Notes under the pieces: generated by a model
The model's database searches: none
What the model was told of the DNA's origin: nothing
Seen by the model: only the letters and a program-made list of their open reading frames with translations
Made by a program: the position numbers and the translations under genes
Assembly: GCF_009696075.1 (NCBI RefSeq)
Contig: NZ_VUMR01000002.1
Location: 1-64,000 of the forward strand
DNA: 64,000 nucleotides
From: Holdemanella porci
GTDB lineage: Bacteria > Bacillota_I > Bacilli_A > Erysipelotrichales > Erysipelotrichaceae
Direction of reading: 5' to 3'
Shown: positions 53,400 to 62,479 of the stretch, one piece after another
How positions within the stretch are numbered: the stretch's first letter is position 1
Layout: the number at the start of each line of letters is the position of its first letter

Positions 53400-53581
53400 T
53401 GAAATATTTATTGGCAATATTGTTCTTTGGTACATTAGTCGCCATCTATATTGTTTTGTATTTAATGAATAAAAAAACACCCAAACCAGAAGGGTGTGAA
53501 GATTTAAAAGCGGATTGTGATGGATGTAAGGATTATGCCTGCACAAACAATCCATCTCACAATCAAGTGAAGGGAGAATAA
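53399..53581 (+). CDS. Small Cys-rich single-helix membrane protein in the rnf operon
   Basis: This 60-aa protein has an N-terminal helix (YLLAILFFGTLVAIYIVLYL) and a C-terminal tail with four cysteines (GCEDLKADCDGCKDYACTNN). It overlaps rnfA by one base and ends 2 nt before rnfB. The cysteine spacing (C-x6-C-x2-C-x4-C) could bind a metal or iron-sulfur centre. It resembles FeoB-associated Cys-rich membrane proteins in layout. Function unknown; operon position suggests a link to Rnf electron transfer or assembly. Confidence 0.75.
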   Translation: MKYLLAILFFGTLVAIYIVLYLMNKKTPKPEGCEDLKADCDGCKDYACTNNPSHNQVKGE

Positions 53582-53583
53582 AT

Positions 53584-53892
53584 ATGGTAATCGTAGCCGT
53601 AATTATGATGCTTGTACTTGGTGCAGTACTTGGCTTAGGTCTAGGTGTTGCCGACAAATATTTAAAAGTAGAAGCAGATGTACGTGTAGAAAAAGTAACA
53701 TCATTACTACCTGGATATAACTGTGGTGGTTGTGGATTCCCTGGATGTAGTGGTATGGCTGAAGCCTTGGTAACAGGTGATATGGACCATATCGCATGTA
53801 AACCTTGTAAAGCAGAAAAGCGTCAAGAAATCGTTGATTACTTAAAAAACACACCAGGTCCTGATGGTTCTACAGTCGAAGTAAAAGGATAA
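53584..53892 (+). CDS. rnfB: Short RnfB: membrane helix plus one 4Fe-4S domain
   Basis: The 102-aa product has an N-terminal helix (VIVAVIMMLVLGAVLGLGLG) and the RnfB 4Fe-4S domain with CGGCGFPGCSGMAEAL (~residues 47-62), then a cysteine pair ACKPCKAEK (~79). It ends soon after in TPGPDGSTVEVKG. Typical RnfB adds two or more ferredoxin-like clusters after this region (about 180-330 aa), which are absent here. GGGAGAA precedes ATG and a terminator follows, so the short length is not a window artefact. Confidence 0.85.
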   Translation: MVIVAVIMMLVLGAVLGLGLGVADKYLKVEADVRVEKVTSLLPGYNCGGCGFPGCSGMAEALVTGDMDHIACKPCKAEKRQEIVDYLKNTPGPDGSTVEVKG

Positions 53893-53895
53893 AAG

Positions 53896-53925
53896 AAAGA
53901 GATGGAATTTTCCATCTCTTTTACT
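53896..53925. terminator. Bidirectional terminator rnfB / rqcH
   Basis: Twelve-bp stem AAAGAGATGGAA/TTCCATCTCTTT with a 2-nt loop, T-rich on both strands. Confidence 0.8.
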
Positions 53926-55555
53926 TTATTTGATGATTTTTAATGATTTCTAATAAATATTTTTCATCTGGGTCAATATAAATGGTCTTATTGGATTTCA
54001 TTGTCACAAAACCAATCTTAGATCCAGGTACCTTTTTGATTTGTGAGATCAAACAATAATCTACGGGTACAGAACTTGAATCTTTGCCTTTGGAGTAATA
54101 CGCAGCTAACATTGCACATAATCGAATTTGTGGTTCGGTAAAGTCTTCACTCTTTAATAGTACGTGCGAACCGTGATAGTCTTTTACGTGGAACCATAAA
54201 TCGTTCTTACGTGAGACTTGGTGTGTCACATAGTTATTTTGAATGTTATTTTTACCTACATAGATTTCACAATCATCAAATTCTAAATGAAGGACATTTG
54301 GTTTATTGTTCTTCTTTTTACGTTTATTGTCCTTTTTAGGCATCAATACACGTTGTTTAACAAGTTCCTCTCGAATTTCTCCAGCATCAAAGACACTGCA
54401 GTGTTGAAGCTGTTCTTCGAGTTGTGTATAGTATTCAATATCTTGTTTACATTGTTCAATTTGTTCTTCTAAGATCAGTAAACTACGCTTCATCTTATGA
54501 TATTTCTGATAGTATTTATTCGCATTTGTTTTTAGATCGTAACGCATATCAATTGGAATTGTTATATCTTCATTAGTTTCAAAAGAAGGTAATACAATTG
54601 TTTTTTCTTTTTGAATCTGGTGCATATACGCAAAGATCAAATCACCATATTCTTGATATTTATGATAGTCCTTTCCATCTTCTAAGGCTTGTTCTAGCTT
54701 TGGAAGTTTTTTTGTTTGTTTCAATTTTTCCTTTTCTACAGTACGAATGATGTCGCCATATTGTTCTTTGATCCGCTTTTTTTGCTCATCTTCTTCATAT
54801 AAATGATTTAGGCCTTCCATGATTGTATAGGTCTTTGGTTGTTCATTTAAATGTTTGAGTTCAATACAATGAAAATCTTTTTTATAGATATAGAGTGTAT
54901 TTGAATTCACAACTTCATTTAATATGTCGACGTATTTTTCGCTGTTATTCATGCGATACATAAATTCATTGGATAGTAATGGAGAAAAGCCATAGATCTG
55001 TTTAACAAGACTTTGATCGAAATCGATATTTTTGATTTCAAAAGGATTTTTCTTCTCCGGTTGAGTAGGAGCTACATATTTTGCGCCTGGATGAATGAAT
55101 CGTTTGGCATTTTCATATACAGGAATACGTTTTAATGCATCTACAATTACGCCGTCTTTGACTAAGATCATATTGGCGTATTTTCCCATGAGTTCGATAT
55201 TTAGATCGTATTTCACAAGGTCTTGAAATTCATTGCGACAAGATAAGTGTAAGCACAAAATGCGATCATATCCTACTTGTTCAAAAGATTCGACAATGGC
55301 TTGTGAACAGAGCTTTCTTAAGACCATCACAAAGTTGGATGGTTCTGGTTGAATGCCGGGAATAAAGTTTGCGATATATACACGGTTTGTGTTGGAATGT
55401 ACATTAATGACAAGCTTTTGGTTTCCTTCATTTCGTGTGTGTAGATGAATCAATATTTCTTCATCGCTGATATTTTGTATTTTACCAATTTTACATGGGG
55501 TATATGCGTTTAATTTTTCTTGAATATTGTATAAAAATAATCCGTCAATAGCCAT
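53921..55555 (-). CDS. rqcH: Ribosome quality control protein RqcH (NFACT family)
   Basis: RqcH binds stalled 50S-peptidyl-tRNA and recruits tRNA-Ala for C-terminal alanine tailing. The 544-aa product has the NFACT-N domain (MAIDGLFLYNIQEKLNAYTP), a long coiled coil (~residues 250-400) and the NFACT-R domain (DLWFHVKDYHGSHVLLKS, ~460). Formerly annotated as a fibronectin-binding protein. The RBS is AGGAGGT. YlmH, a functional partner in quality control, is also in this window. Confidence 0.93.
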   Translation of the reverse strand: MAIDGLFLYNIQEKLNAYTPCKIGKIQNISDEEILIHLHTRNEGNQKLVINVHSNTNRVYIANFIPGIQPEPSNFVMVLRKLCSQAIVESFEQVGYDRILCLHLSCRNEFQDLVKYDLNIELMGKYANMILVKDGVIVDALKRIPVYENAKRFIHPGAKYVAPTQPEKKNPFEIKNIDFDQSLVKQIYGFSPLLSNEFMYRMNNSEKYVDILNEVVNSNTLYIYKKDFHCIELKHLNEQPKTYTIMEGLNHLYEEDEQKKRIKEQYGDIIRTVEKEKLKQTKKLPKLEQALEDGKDYHKYQEYGDLIFAYMHQIQKEKTIVLPSFETNEDITIPIDMRYDLKTNANKYYQKYHKMKRSLLILEEQIEQCKQDIEYYTQLEEQLQHCSVFDAGEIREELVKQRVLMPKKDNKRKKKNNKPNVLHLEFDDCEIYVGKNNIQNNYVTHQVSRKNDLWFHVKDYHGSHVLLKSEDFTEPQIRLCAMLAAYYSKGKDSSSVPVDYCLISQIKKVPGSKIGFVTMKSNKTIYIDPDEKYLLEIIKNHQIK

Positions 55556-55603
55556 AGTGGACCTCCTTAGTCTGATAAGAATTATAACATAGTTAAATTA
55601 AAT

Positions 55604-55632
55604 TTGACACACATGGTTTGGACTTGTAAAAT
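55604..55632 (+). promoter_or_regulatory. gmk promoter
   Basis: Consensus -35 TTGACA (55604-55609), 17-nt spacer, -10 TAAAAT (55627-55632). The predicted start near 55640 excludes the upstream in-frame ATG at 55635. Confidence 0.75.
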
Positions 55633-55661
55633 GGATGAAAAAGAGGGAGAGCAAGATTGTC

Positions 55662-56240
55662 ATGCAAAGAGGTTTATTAATCATTTTGAGCGGTCCTAGT
55701 GGTGTTGGAAAAGGGACAATTCGAAAATATTTTGAAACTGATGAACGTCTAAATTTGACGTATTCTACATCAATGACAACACGTAAACCACGTGCTGGAG
55801 AAGTGGATGGTAGAGATTATTTCTTTTCAACACGTGAAGATTTTGAGAAAGCCATTCAAGAAGGTGGGCTTTTAGAGTGGGCCGAGTTTGTCGGAAACTA
55901 TTATGGAACTCCTTTAAAGGAAGTCAATCGTTTGCGCGATGAAGGAAAGAATGTCTTATTGGAAATTGAAGTACAGGGAGCGATTCAAGTACAGGAAAAG
56001 TGTCCAGATGCGATTTCTATCTTTATTATTCCACCTTCAATGGAGGAATTAGAAAGACGTATTCGTGGTCGTAGCACTGAGCCTGAAGAAATCATTCAAC
56101 AACGTCTTGCCAAGGCAAGCAATGAAATGAAGATGGTATCACAATACAAATATATTGTATGTAATGATGATCCAAAGCTTGCAGCTGAGCTAATCAAGAC
56201 AATTATTCTTCGCCATGTTGAGCTTGAAGAAAATAAATAG
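55662..56240 (+). CDS. gmk: Guanylate kinase
   Basis: Phosphorylates GMP to GDP. The 192-aa product has the P-loop SGPSGVGKGT (~residues 10-19), the GMP-binding STSMTTRKPRAGEVDGRDYFF (split: residues ~33-53) and the lid RSTEPEEIIQQRL. Length is normal from ATG 55662, with AGGGAGAG upstream. The rpoZ gene usually following gmk is absent. Confidence 0.95.
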   Translation: MQRGLLIILSGPSGVGKGTIRKYFETDERLNLTYSTSMTTRKPRAGEVDGRDYFFSTREDFEKAIQEGGLLEWAEFVGNYYGTPLKEVNRLRDEGKNVLLEIEVQGAIQVQEKCPDAISIFIIPPSMEELERRIRGRSTEPEEIIQQRLAKASNEMKMVSQYKYIVCNDDPKLAAELIKTIILRHVELEENK

Positions 56241-56269
56241 TTGCAAATAAAGCTTTTTTGTGCTATAAA
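56241..56269 (+). promoter_or_regulatory. Promoter of the rimP-nusA operon
   Basis: -35 TTGCAA (56241-56246), 17-nt spacer, -10 TATAAA preceded by TGC (56264-56269), starting just after the gmk stop. Confidence 0.65.
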
Positions 56270-56287
56270 TAGATTGTATAGAAATTC

Positions 56288-56318
56288 AAGGAGTGGGTCG
56301 TACCACTCCTTATATTTT
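56288..56318 (+). terminator. Hairpin in the rimP leader, possible attenuator
   Basis: Nine-bp stem AAGGAGTGG/CCACTCCTT, then ATATTTT. It lies between the promoter and rimP. Its 5' arm AAGGAG could also mimic or occlude a ribosome-binding site. The T run is weak, so an attenuating or autoregulatory role is only possible. Confidence 0.45.
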
Positions 56319-56336
56319 GCTACTAAGGAGAAATGT

Positions 56337-56795
56337 ATGCACAATCTTAAAGAATGGATTGAAGAAGTTCTTAATGACAATGGATGCCATTTGTATGAAT
56401 TAGAATGGATTACAAATCAGGGTACACCATTATTAAGAGTTTCGGTTGAAAAAGAAGACGGTACAATGGATTTGGATACTTGTGCGACTTGCTCAGATGC
56501 GATTGGCACAATGCTTGATGAAAAAGACTGGTATGCCAAAGAATACATGCTTGAAGTTTGTTCGCCAGGAGCGGAAAGAGAGCTTCGTACGGATGAAGAA
56601 ATTCAAAGAGCAGTTGGCAAATATGTTTTTGTCAAAATGAAAGATCCAAAACAAGGCCTAGATCAAGTCATTGGTGATCTAATTGAAGCTACAGAAAATG
56701 ATGTAACGATTTCATATCGTGATAAAACAAGAACAAAGAAGATCACTATTGAAAAGAGTAACATTCAGCTGATTATGACGGCTGTAAAGGTATAG
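56337..56795 (+). CDS. rimP: Ribosome maturation factor RimP
   Basis: Needed for 30S maturation. The 152-aa product has the two RimP domains: GCHLYELEWITNQGTPLLRV (~residues 17-36), EVCSPGAERELRTDEE (~74-89) and the C-terminal SH3-like part (RDKTRTKKITIEKSNI). ATG 56337 follows AAGGAG. First gene of the conserved rimP-nusA-rnpM-ylxQ-infB-rbfA operon. Confidence 0.93.
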   Translation: MHNLKEWIEEVLNDNGCHLYELEWITNQGTPLLRVSVEKEDGTMDLDTCATCSDAIGTMLDEKDWYAKEYMLEVCSPGAERELRTDEEIQRAVGKYVFVKMKDPKQGLDQVIGDLIEATENDVTISYRDKTRTKKITIEKSNIQLIMTAVKV

Positions 56796-56805
56796 GAGAA
56801 AAAAG

Positions 56806-58419
56806 ATGAAACAAAAAATTAAAGTTGCAGATTTAGCAAAAGCTCTACAGGGCATTGAAACAGATCGTCAATTAACGAAAGAAATTGTTGAAGATGCTTT
56901 AAAAGAAGCTTTGACAAAGGCTTACCGCAAACACATCGAAATTCCAGATGCTTATGTTCGTGTGGATGTTGAGGATGGAACGATTCACATTTATCACGAG
57001 CGTATGGTTGTTGAAGAAGTGGAAGATGATGAATTAGAAATCGAATTGGAAGAAGCGCAAAAAGAAAATCCAAACATTCAATTAGGTGATATGGTTGGAG
57101 AAGAAGTAGATTTTACAGATTTTGATCGTGCGGCTGTTGTACTTGCCAAAAACGTAATGAAACAAAAGATTCGTGAAGCCGAAAAAGCATTGGTTTACGA
57201 AGAATATTGTGATAAAGTGGATGAAATGGTTTTAGGAACGATTGAAACAGTTGAAGAAAAATTCGTCATTGTAAATATTGGTAAAACATTTGCGATGATG
57301 AAAAAATCAGCTCAGATTCCAACAGAACATTATAAGGAAGGCGACAACATCTTAGTTGTGATTACTGAAGTCAACAAAGAAACAAAGGGTGCTCAAGTTT
57401 TAGTGTCTCGTGCAACTCCAGTATTTGTTCGTCGTTTATTTGAACGTGAAGTTCCAGAAATCTACAATGGAATTATTGAAATTAAAGCCATTGCTCGTGA
57501 TCCTGGTGAAAGATGTAAGATTGCCGTTTATTCACACAATGAAAATATTGACCCAATTGGAGCATGTATTGGTCCTCGTGGAAGTCGTGTACAAACAATC
57601 ATTGAAGAATTGAATGGTGAAAAAATCGATATTTTCGAATGGTCTGACAACATCAGTGAGTTAATTGCGAATGCATTAAGCCCTAGTGTGGGTGTTGCGG
57701 TGATTCCAAATGAAAACGTAAAAGATGGATTGATTGTTGTTGTTCCAGATAACCAATTGTCATTAGCGATTGGTAAGCGTGGTAAAAATGCGCGTTTGGC
57801 TGTTAAATTAACAAATCACAAGATTGATATCAAATCTGAAAGTGAAATGCAGGAATTGGGTATTGATTACATGGCTATTAGTGCAAAAATGCAAGAAGAA
57901 TACGAAGAAAAGAAAGCCAAAGAACGTGCTTATAAGCAACAACAGAAGATTGAAGAATTAAAGTCAAATGAAACTGAAATCGAAAATATTGATGTAGCTG
58001 ATTTTACTTATGAAGATGAAGAAGTGGATGTTGCTGAAGAACATTCTCAAGATACTTTATTTGAAAAAGAAAATACAGTTGAAGAAAAAGAAGTCGATGA
58101 AATGGAAGAATTGGCTCGTATTGCGAAACAAAATCGTAAAGAAAAGACAGCTGCCAATGTCAAAGAATACACTTCTAAATTTGAATCATTGGCGGATGCT
58201 TCAAATAAACAAGAGGAGCCTCAAGTTTCTAAACCTAAAAAAGAAAAGATTGAGGAAGAAAAGAAACCAGTTGAAGTAAAAAAATTCAACTACGTAGATA
58301 TGAAACCAATCTATTCGGAAGAAGAGTTGGCTGAAATCGAAGAACAGGAATATGAAGATGAAAATGCCTGGGATGATGATGTTGACTATGAAGAATATGA
58401 CGAATATTATGATGACTAG
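56806..58419 (+). CDS. nusA: Transcription factor NusA
   Basis: Elongation, pausing and antitermination factor binding RNA polymerase. It has 537 aa. N-terminal polymerase-binding domain, S1 (DEMVLGTIETVEEKFVIVNI, ~140-159), and KH1/KH2 (DPIGACIGPRGSRVQTIIEE, ~245-264; LSLAIGKRGKNARLAVKL, ~318). A long acidic, coiled C-terminal extension (~residues 365-537) ends in DYEEYDEYYDD, longer than in Bacillus NusA (~371 aa). Confidence 0.95.
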   Translation: MKQKIKVADLAKALQGIETDRQLTKEIVEDALKEALTKAYRKHIEIPDAYVRVDVEDGTIHIYHERMVVEEVEDDELEIELEEAQKENPNIQLGDMVGEEVDFTDFDRAAVVLAKNVMKQKIREAEKALVYEEYCDKVDEMVLGTIETVEEKFVIVNIGKTFAMMKKSAQIPTEHYKEGDNILVVITEVNKETKGAQVLVSRATPVFVRRLFEREVPEIYNGIIEIKAIARDPGERCKIAVYSHNENIDPIGACIGPRGSRVQTIIEELNGEKIDIFEWSDNISELIANALSPSVGVAVIPNENVKDGLIVVVPDNQLSLAIGKRGKNARLAVKLTNHKIDIKSESEMQELGIDYMAISAKMQEEYEEKKAKERAYKQQQKIEELKSNETEIENIDVADFTYEDEEVDVAEEHSQDTLFEKENTVEEKEVDEMEELARIAKQNRKEKTAANVKEYTSKFESLADASNKQEEPQVSKPKKEKIEEEKKPVEVKKFNYVDMKPIYSEEELAEIEEQEYEDENAWDDDVDYEEYDEYYDD

Positions 58420-58430
58420 GAGTTGGTCTT

Positions 58431-58691
58431 ATGCGTAAGATTCCAATGCGAAAATGTGTCGTAACACAAGAGCGCTTCCCCAAAAAAGATTTGATTCGTG
58501 TGGTGCGTACACCTGAAGAAACAATTGAGATCGATTTGACAGGTAAAAAGAATGGGCATGGTGCTTATATTTCTAAAAGCTTAGAAACGTTGGCTCTTGC
58601 CAAAAAGAATAAGGCTTTACAAAGAGCTTTAGAAACTGAAATTCCCGATGAAGTCTATCAGGAATTAGAAGCAATCATTACCAATGAATAA
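58431..58691 (+). CDS. rnpM: RNase P modulator RnpM (YlxR, DUF448)
   Basis: The 86-aa product has the family signature RKIPMRKCVVTQERFPKKDL (residues 2-21), then RVVRTP and GRGAY-like GHGAYISKSLE. YlxR/RnpM binds the RNase P RNA and modulates its activity. RBS AGGAG. Overlaps ylxQ by 8 nt. Confidence 0.9.
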   Translation: MRKIPMRKCVVTQERFPKKDLIRVVRTPEETIEIDLTGKKNGHGAYISKSLETLALAKKNKALQRALETEIPDEVYQELEAIITNE

Positions 58692-58974
58692 AGTTACGAA
58701 TTTGATACAACTAGCTTATCGTGCTGGTAAAGTAGCAAAGGGTGATTCTTTACTTGTTAGTATTCAAAAATCTCAAGCAAAACTTGTACTTGTATCTTCT
58801 TTATGCGGACAAAACCGGATGAAGAAAATTCAGGATAAATGCACATATTACAATGTGCCGTATATAGTGGTAGAACCATCTGTATTAGATGATGTTTCTT
58901 ATAAAAAGATGAGTGCTATTGCGATTGTAGATAGTGGCTTTGCCAAAGCGATTATCGAAAAGATGAAAGGTTAG
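58684..58974 (+). CDS. ylxQ: YlxQ, L7Ae-family RNA-binding protein
   Basis: The 96-aa product has the L7Ae/L30e fold: NLIQLAYRAGKVAKGDSLL (~residues 6-24), KLVLVSSLCGQN and the final IAIVDSGFAKAI. Expected to bind kink-turn RNA. Standard position between rnpM and infB. Confidence 0.9.
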   Translation: MNKVTNLIQLAYRAGKVAKGDSLLVSIQKSQAKLVLVSSLCGQNRMKKIQDKCTYYNVPYIVVEPSVLDDVSYKKMSAIAIVDSGFAKAIIEKMKG

Positions 58975-58982
58975 GTGATTAA

Positions 58983-60833
58983 ATGGCTTATAACAACAAT
59001 AAAAACAAAAAGAAACCAAATCGAAAAGGGCATAAGAGTTCGTATCAGTCTAATGCACCTAAAAAGGAAGAAGCAGTAAAGGAAATCACATATAGTGATG
59101 CGATTACTGTAGGTCAGTTAGCACAATTGCTTCACAAAAATAGTTCTGAAATCATTAAATTCTTATTTATGATGGGAAATATGTCAACAATCAATACAGT
59201 ATTGTCTGATGAGGATATTGAATTGATCTGTATGAACTTCAATGTGGAAGTACATAAAGAGGTTGTTGTTGACGAAGATGATATTGAAGAACAACTTCAA
59301 AATGTAGAAGAAGATGAATCTAAATTAGTACCTCGTCCTCCTGTTGTCACAATCATGGGTCACGTTGACCATGGTAAAACAACATTATTGGATACAATTC
59401 GTAAAGCGAATGTTACGGAAAATGAATTTGGTGGTATCACACAGCACATTGGTGCATATCAGGTATCATTAAAAGGTAGAAAAGTTACATTCTTAGATAC
59501 ACCAGGTCACGAAGCATTTACAGCTATGCGTGCTCGTGGAGCCGAAGTAACCGATATCGTTATTATCGTTGTTGCGGCGGATGATGGTGTCATGCCACAA
59601 ACAAAAGAAGCGGTAGACCATGCCAAAGCTGCAGGTGTTCCAATTGTAGTTGCGGTAAATAAAATTGATAAGCCAGGCGCAAATCCAGATCGTATCATGT
59701 CTGAAATGAGTGAACTAGGAATTATGCCTGAAGAATGGGGTGGAGATACAATCTTTACTCAAGTTTCTGCTAAAAAGGGAACTGGTGTTCCAGAATTGTT
59801 GGAAACAATGTTGTTAGTGGCGGATATGCAAGAATTAAAGGCAAATCCAGATACAAATGCTTCTGGTACAGTAATTGAAGCCAAGTTGGATAAAGGTCGT
59901 GGACCTGTTGCCACATTGTTAGTTCAACGTGGTACATTACACACGGGAGATAGTGTAGTAGTTGGTACTAGTTATGGTCGTGTTCGTAAAATGACAAACG
60001 ATCGTGGTATGGAAATCAAACATGCTGAACCAAGCTGTCCAGTAGAAATCATTGGTTTAAATGAAGTGCCAAGAGCTGGTGATGTATTCATGTCTTATGA
60101 TAGCTATAAGAAGGCTGCTGAAATTGCAGGTCATCGTTTGGATAAACAAATTGAAAAAGAACGTAATTCAACAAGCGCTATGTCTTTAGAAGATTTAGCT
60201 AAGAAAATTGATGAGGGTGATGTTCAAGAAATCAATGTCTTGATCAAAGCCGATGTTCAAGGTTCTGCGGAAGCTTTAAAAGCTAGTATGGAAAAGCTGG
60301 AAGTTGATGGAAATGTTCGTATCAATGTTATTCGTTCAACTGTAGGAACAATTACAGAATCAGATATCTTATTGGCAAATGCTTCAAATGCGATTATTTA
60401 TGGATTCAACATTCGTCCTAGTGCAGCTATTCGTAAAAAAGCGGAAGAAGAAGGTGTGGAAATTCGTTTACACAACATCATCTATAAGGCTCTTGAAGAA
60501 TTACAAGCTGCTATGAAAGGTATGCTTGCACCAGTATATGAAGAGGTTGTCATTGGTCAGGCGGATGTTCGTCAGATCTATAAGGTAAGTAAGATTGGTA
60601 CAATTGCCGGATGTATGGTTACGGATGGTAAGATAAAACGTGAATGTAAAGTTCGCTTGATTCGTGAAGGTATCGTTATCTATACAGGAAAACTTGGATC
60701 ATTACGTCGTTTCGACAATGATGTTAAGGAAGTTATAAATGGTTACGAATGTGGTATGACAATTGAAAACTTTAATGATATTAAAGTAGGGGATATTATA
60801 GAAGGCTTCGAAGATCAGGAAGTGGAAGAATAG
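58983..60833 (+). CDS. infB: Translation initiation factor IF-2
   Basis: GTPase that brings fMet-tRNA to the 30S P site. At 616 aa it is a short IF-2, with a reduced basic N-terminus. One IF2_N motif ([20 protein letters not shown], ~residues 40-59), then G1 GHVDHGKTT (~122), G3 DTPGHEAF (~167), G4 NKID (~221), G5 SAKKG, and the C1/C2 domains (fMet binding). RBS AGGTGAT. Confidence 0.96.
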   Translation: MAYNNNKNKKKPNRKGHKSSYQSNAPKKEEAVKEITYSDAITVGQLAQLLHKNSSEIIKFLFMMGNMSTINTVLSDEDIELICMNFNVEVHKEVVVDEDDIEEQLQNVEEDESKLVPRPPVVTIMGHVDHGKTTLLDTIRKANVTENEFGGITQHIGAYQVSLKGRKVTFLDTPGHEAFTAMRARGAEVTDIVIIVVAADDGVMPQTKEAVDHAKAAGVPIVVAVNKIDKPGANPDRIMSEMSELGIMPEEWGGDTIFTQVSAKKGTGVPELLETMLLVADMQELKANPDTNASGTVIEAKLDKGRGPVATLLVQRGTLHTGDSVVVGTSYGRVRKMTNDRGMEIKHAEPSCPVEIIGLNEVPRAGDVFMSYDSYKKAAEIAGHRLDKQIEKERNSTSAMSLEDLAKKIDEGDVQEINVLIKADVQGSAEALKASMEKLEVDGNVRINVIRSTVGTITESDILLANASNAIIYGFNIRPSAAIRKKAEEEGVEIRLHNIIYKALEELQAAMKGMLAPVYEEVVIGQADVRQIYKVSKIGTIAGCMVTDGKIKRECKVRLIREGIVIYTGKLGSLRRFDNDVKEVINGYECGMTIENFNDIKVGDIIEGFEDQEVEE

Positions 60834-60834
60834 T

Positions 60835-61173
60835 ATGTCATTAAAAACAGAACGTATGGAGATGACAATTCAAAGAGAGATTTCACATATTCTTCAATTT
60901 GAATTGAAAAATCCGAACTTAGGTTTTTGCACGGTAACGGATGTACAATGTACAAATGATTTATCACAAGCTAAAGTGTATGTTACATTCCTTGGTAAAC
61001 AAGGACGTAATGATGCAGGTATGCGTGTTTTAAATCAATCAAAGGGTTTCATTCGTTCTCAAGTAGCAAAAAAAATTAAGATTCGTAAGATGCCAGAATT
61101 GATCTTTATTCAAGATACAAGTCTTGAACAGGGAAATAAGATTGAAAACATCTTAAAGGAAATCGAAAAATAG
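60835..61173 (+). CDS. rbfA: Ribosome-binding factor A
   Basis: KH-fold 30S maturation and cold-adaptation factor. The 112-aa product has the family segments RMEMTIQREISHILQFELK (~residues 6-24), TVTDVQCTNDLSQAKVYVTF and PELIFIQDTSLEQGNKIENI. Starts one base after infB. Ends the operon; terminator follows. Confidence 0.94.
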   Translation: MSLKTERMEMTIQREISHILQFELKNPNLGFCTVTDVQCTNDLSQAKVYVTFLGKQGRNDAGMRVLNQSKGFIRSQVAKKIKIRKMPELIFIQDTSLEQGNKIENILKEIEK

Positions 61174-61201
61174 AGAAGACTTAGTGGTCTTCTCTTTTTT
61201 T
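61174..61201 (+). terminator. Terminator of the nusA-infB operon
   Basis: Stem AGAAGAC/GTCTTCT with a 6-nt loop, then CTTTTTTT. Confidence 0.85.
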
Positions 61202-62420
61202 GTATATTAAGGTTTTGGTTTCGGAATAGAGAAATATGATATGTGAAATAGCACTAAAATAACACAAGATATGAATTATCAGGAACGAAAAAGGGCTATT
61301 GAAAATAGCCAACATTTGGTAGACAAGTAAAATTCTTTGTTAAGAAGTATGTGAATATAAAACATATTCCTGCGAAAATAAATAATATTCGATTTAGATT
61401 TGTGTTCATAGTTATAGTAATGTTGGTTGAAATCAACGAGGATAGAGAATGTATAGGTAAAGAGGCCTTTGATTCAATGGTGCATACAGAATATGTACAT
61501 GATGAAGAAATGGGTGAAGAAGTGAAAAAACTTCAACTAAAACAATTACAGGAAACACTATAGATCCAGAAAGTGGCTGCTTCCATAAAGGTGAGAAGGA
61601 GAAATGTTTTGCGTACTCGTATCAAACTTTCTGCGATAAGAATACGTTCGTACTGGCAATTACAACTGTTCCTGGAAATGTACATAATAGTGTTAGTTTT
61701 TTTGATGCCTATGAAAAATTGATCAATGGAAAATACGGATACCTGATTAAGAATGTTTCGTTAGATGCCGGATACATGACACCCGCAACATGCTGAGCCA
61801 TTGTACAAAATGATCAGATTCCTTATATGCCATATAAAAGACCAATGACCAAAAAAGGCTTCTTTAAAAAATACGAATATGTCTATGATGAAGAATACGA
61901 CTGTTATCTATGTCCAAATGATAAGATCCTTATGTATACAACTACTACAAGAAATGGATACAGACAATATAAATTGGATCCAAAAGACTGCAAGGATTGT
62001 CCTCTTAGAAACAAATGTACAAAGAGTAAGAACATGACAAAAGTTATCGAACGTCACCTATGGGAAGAGTTTAGAGAATATGCCGATGAGATCCGTCATA
62101 CTATGGAATGGAAAGAAATTTATCCACAAAGAAAAGAAACCATTGAACGAGTATTTGCGGACTGTAAAGAAAACAATGGACTACGTTTCACAAGGTTAAA
62201 AGGCTTGAAGAAAAACCAACAGAATGCTTGGTTGATTTTTGCGTGCCATAATCTGAAGAAAATGTCCCTTTTGAGAGGAAAATATAGAAAAAAGCCATCA
62301 AAAAATTCAATATATCATTCAAAATATACAAAAAAAAACAATTTCATTTTGAAAATTACCTATATACAATAAAAAGCCTATGTCCTTACGAAAAGGTATA
62401 GGCTTTTGTCAACAACCTGA
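61202..62420 (+). mobile_element. Decayed IS1182-type insertion element
   Basis: From just after the rbfA terminator to the hairpin near 62415 lies a transposase remnant with flanking non-coding debris. The left side (61202-61221) repeats a 20-bp sequence also found at 16305. The right side (62369-62415) repeats the hairpin found inverted at 13566. True ends and target duplication cannot be set by eye. Confidence 0.6.
61351..62372 (+). pseudogene. IS1182-family transposase, frameshifted and interrupted
   Basis: An N-terminal piece (61351-61563) includes VEINEDRECIGKEAF and stops. The reading then continues in a -1 frame from ~61557 with DPESGCFHKGEKEKCFAYSY, TTVPGNVHNSVSFFDAYEKL and SLDAGYMTPATC, is cut by TGA near 61795, and resumes. 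The last part has PYKRPMTKKGFFKKYEYVYD, CPLRNKCTKSKN, RKETIERVFADCKENNG and NAWLIFACHNLKKM. The DDE pattern with the RPMTKKGFFKKYEYVYDE block is characteristic of IS1182 transposases. The 5' third is missing or scrambled. Not functional. Confidence 0.88.
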
Positions 62421-62479
62421 GAGATTCAATTTTGTTGAATCTCTTTTTAGAAGTAGTTTAGTTCGTTATTATATATAAA

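Noticed and set aside
62420-62448. Terminator for the minus-strand thiolase gene
   Set aside because: The AGAGATTCAA/TTGAATCTCT hairpin has its T-run on the plus-strand side, so it does not fit as an intrinsic terminator for the minus-strand gene.
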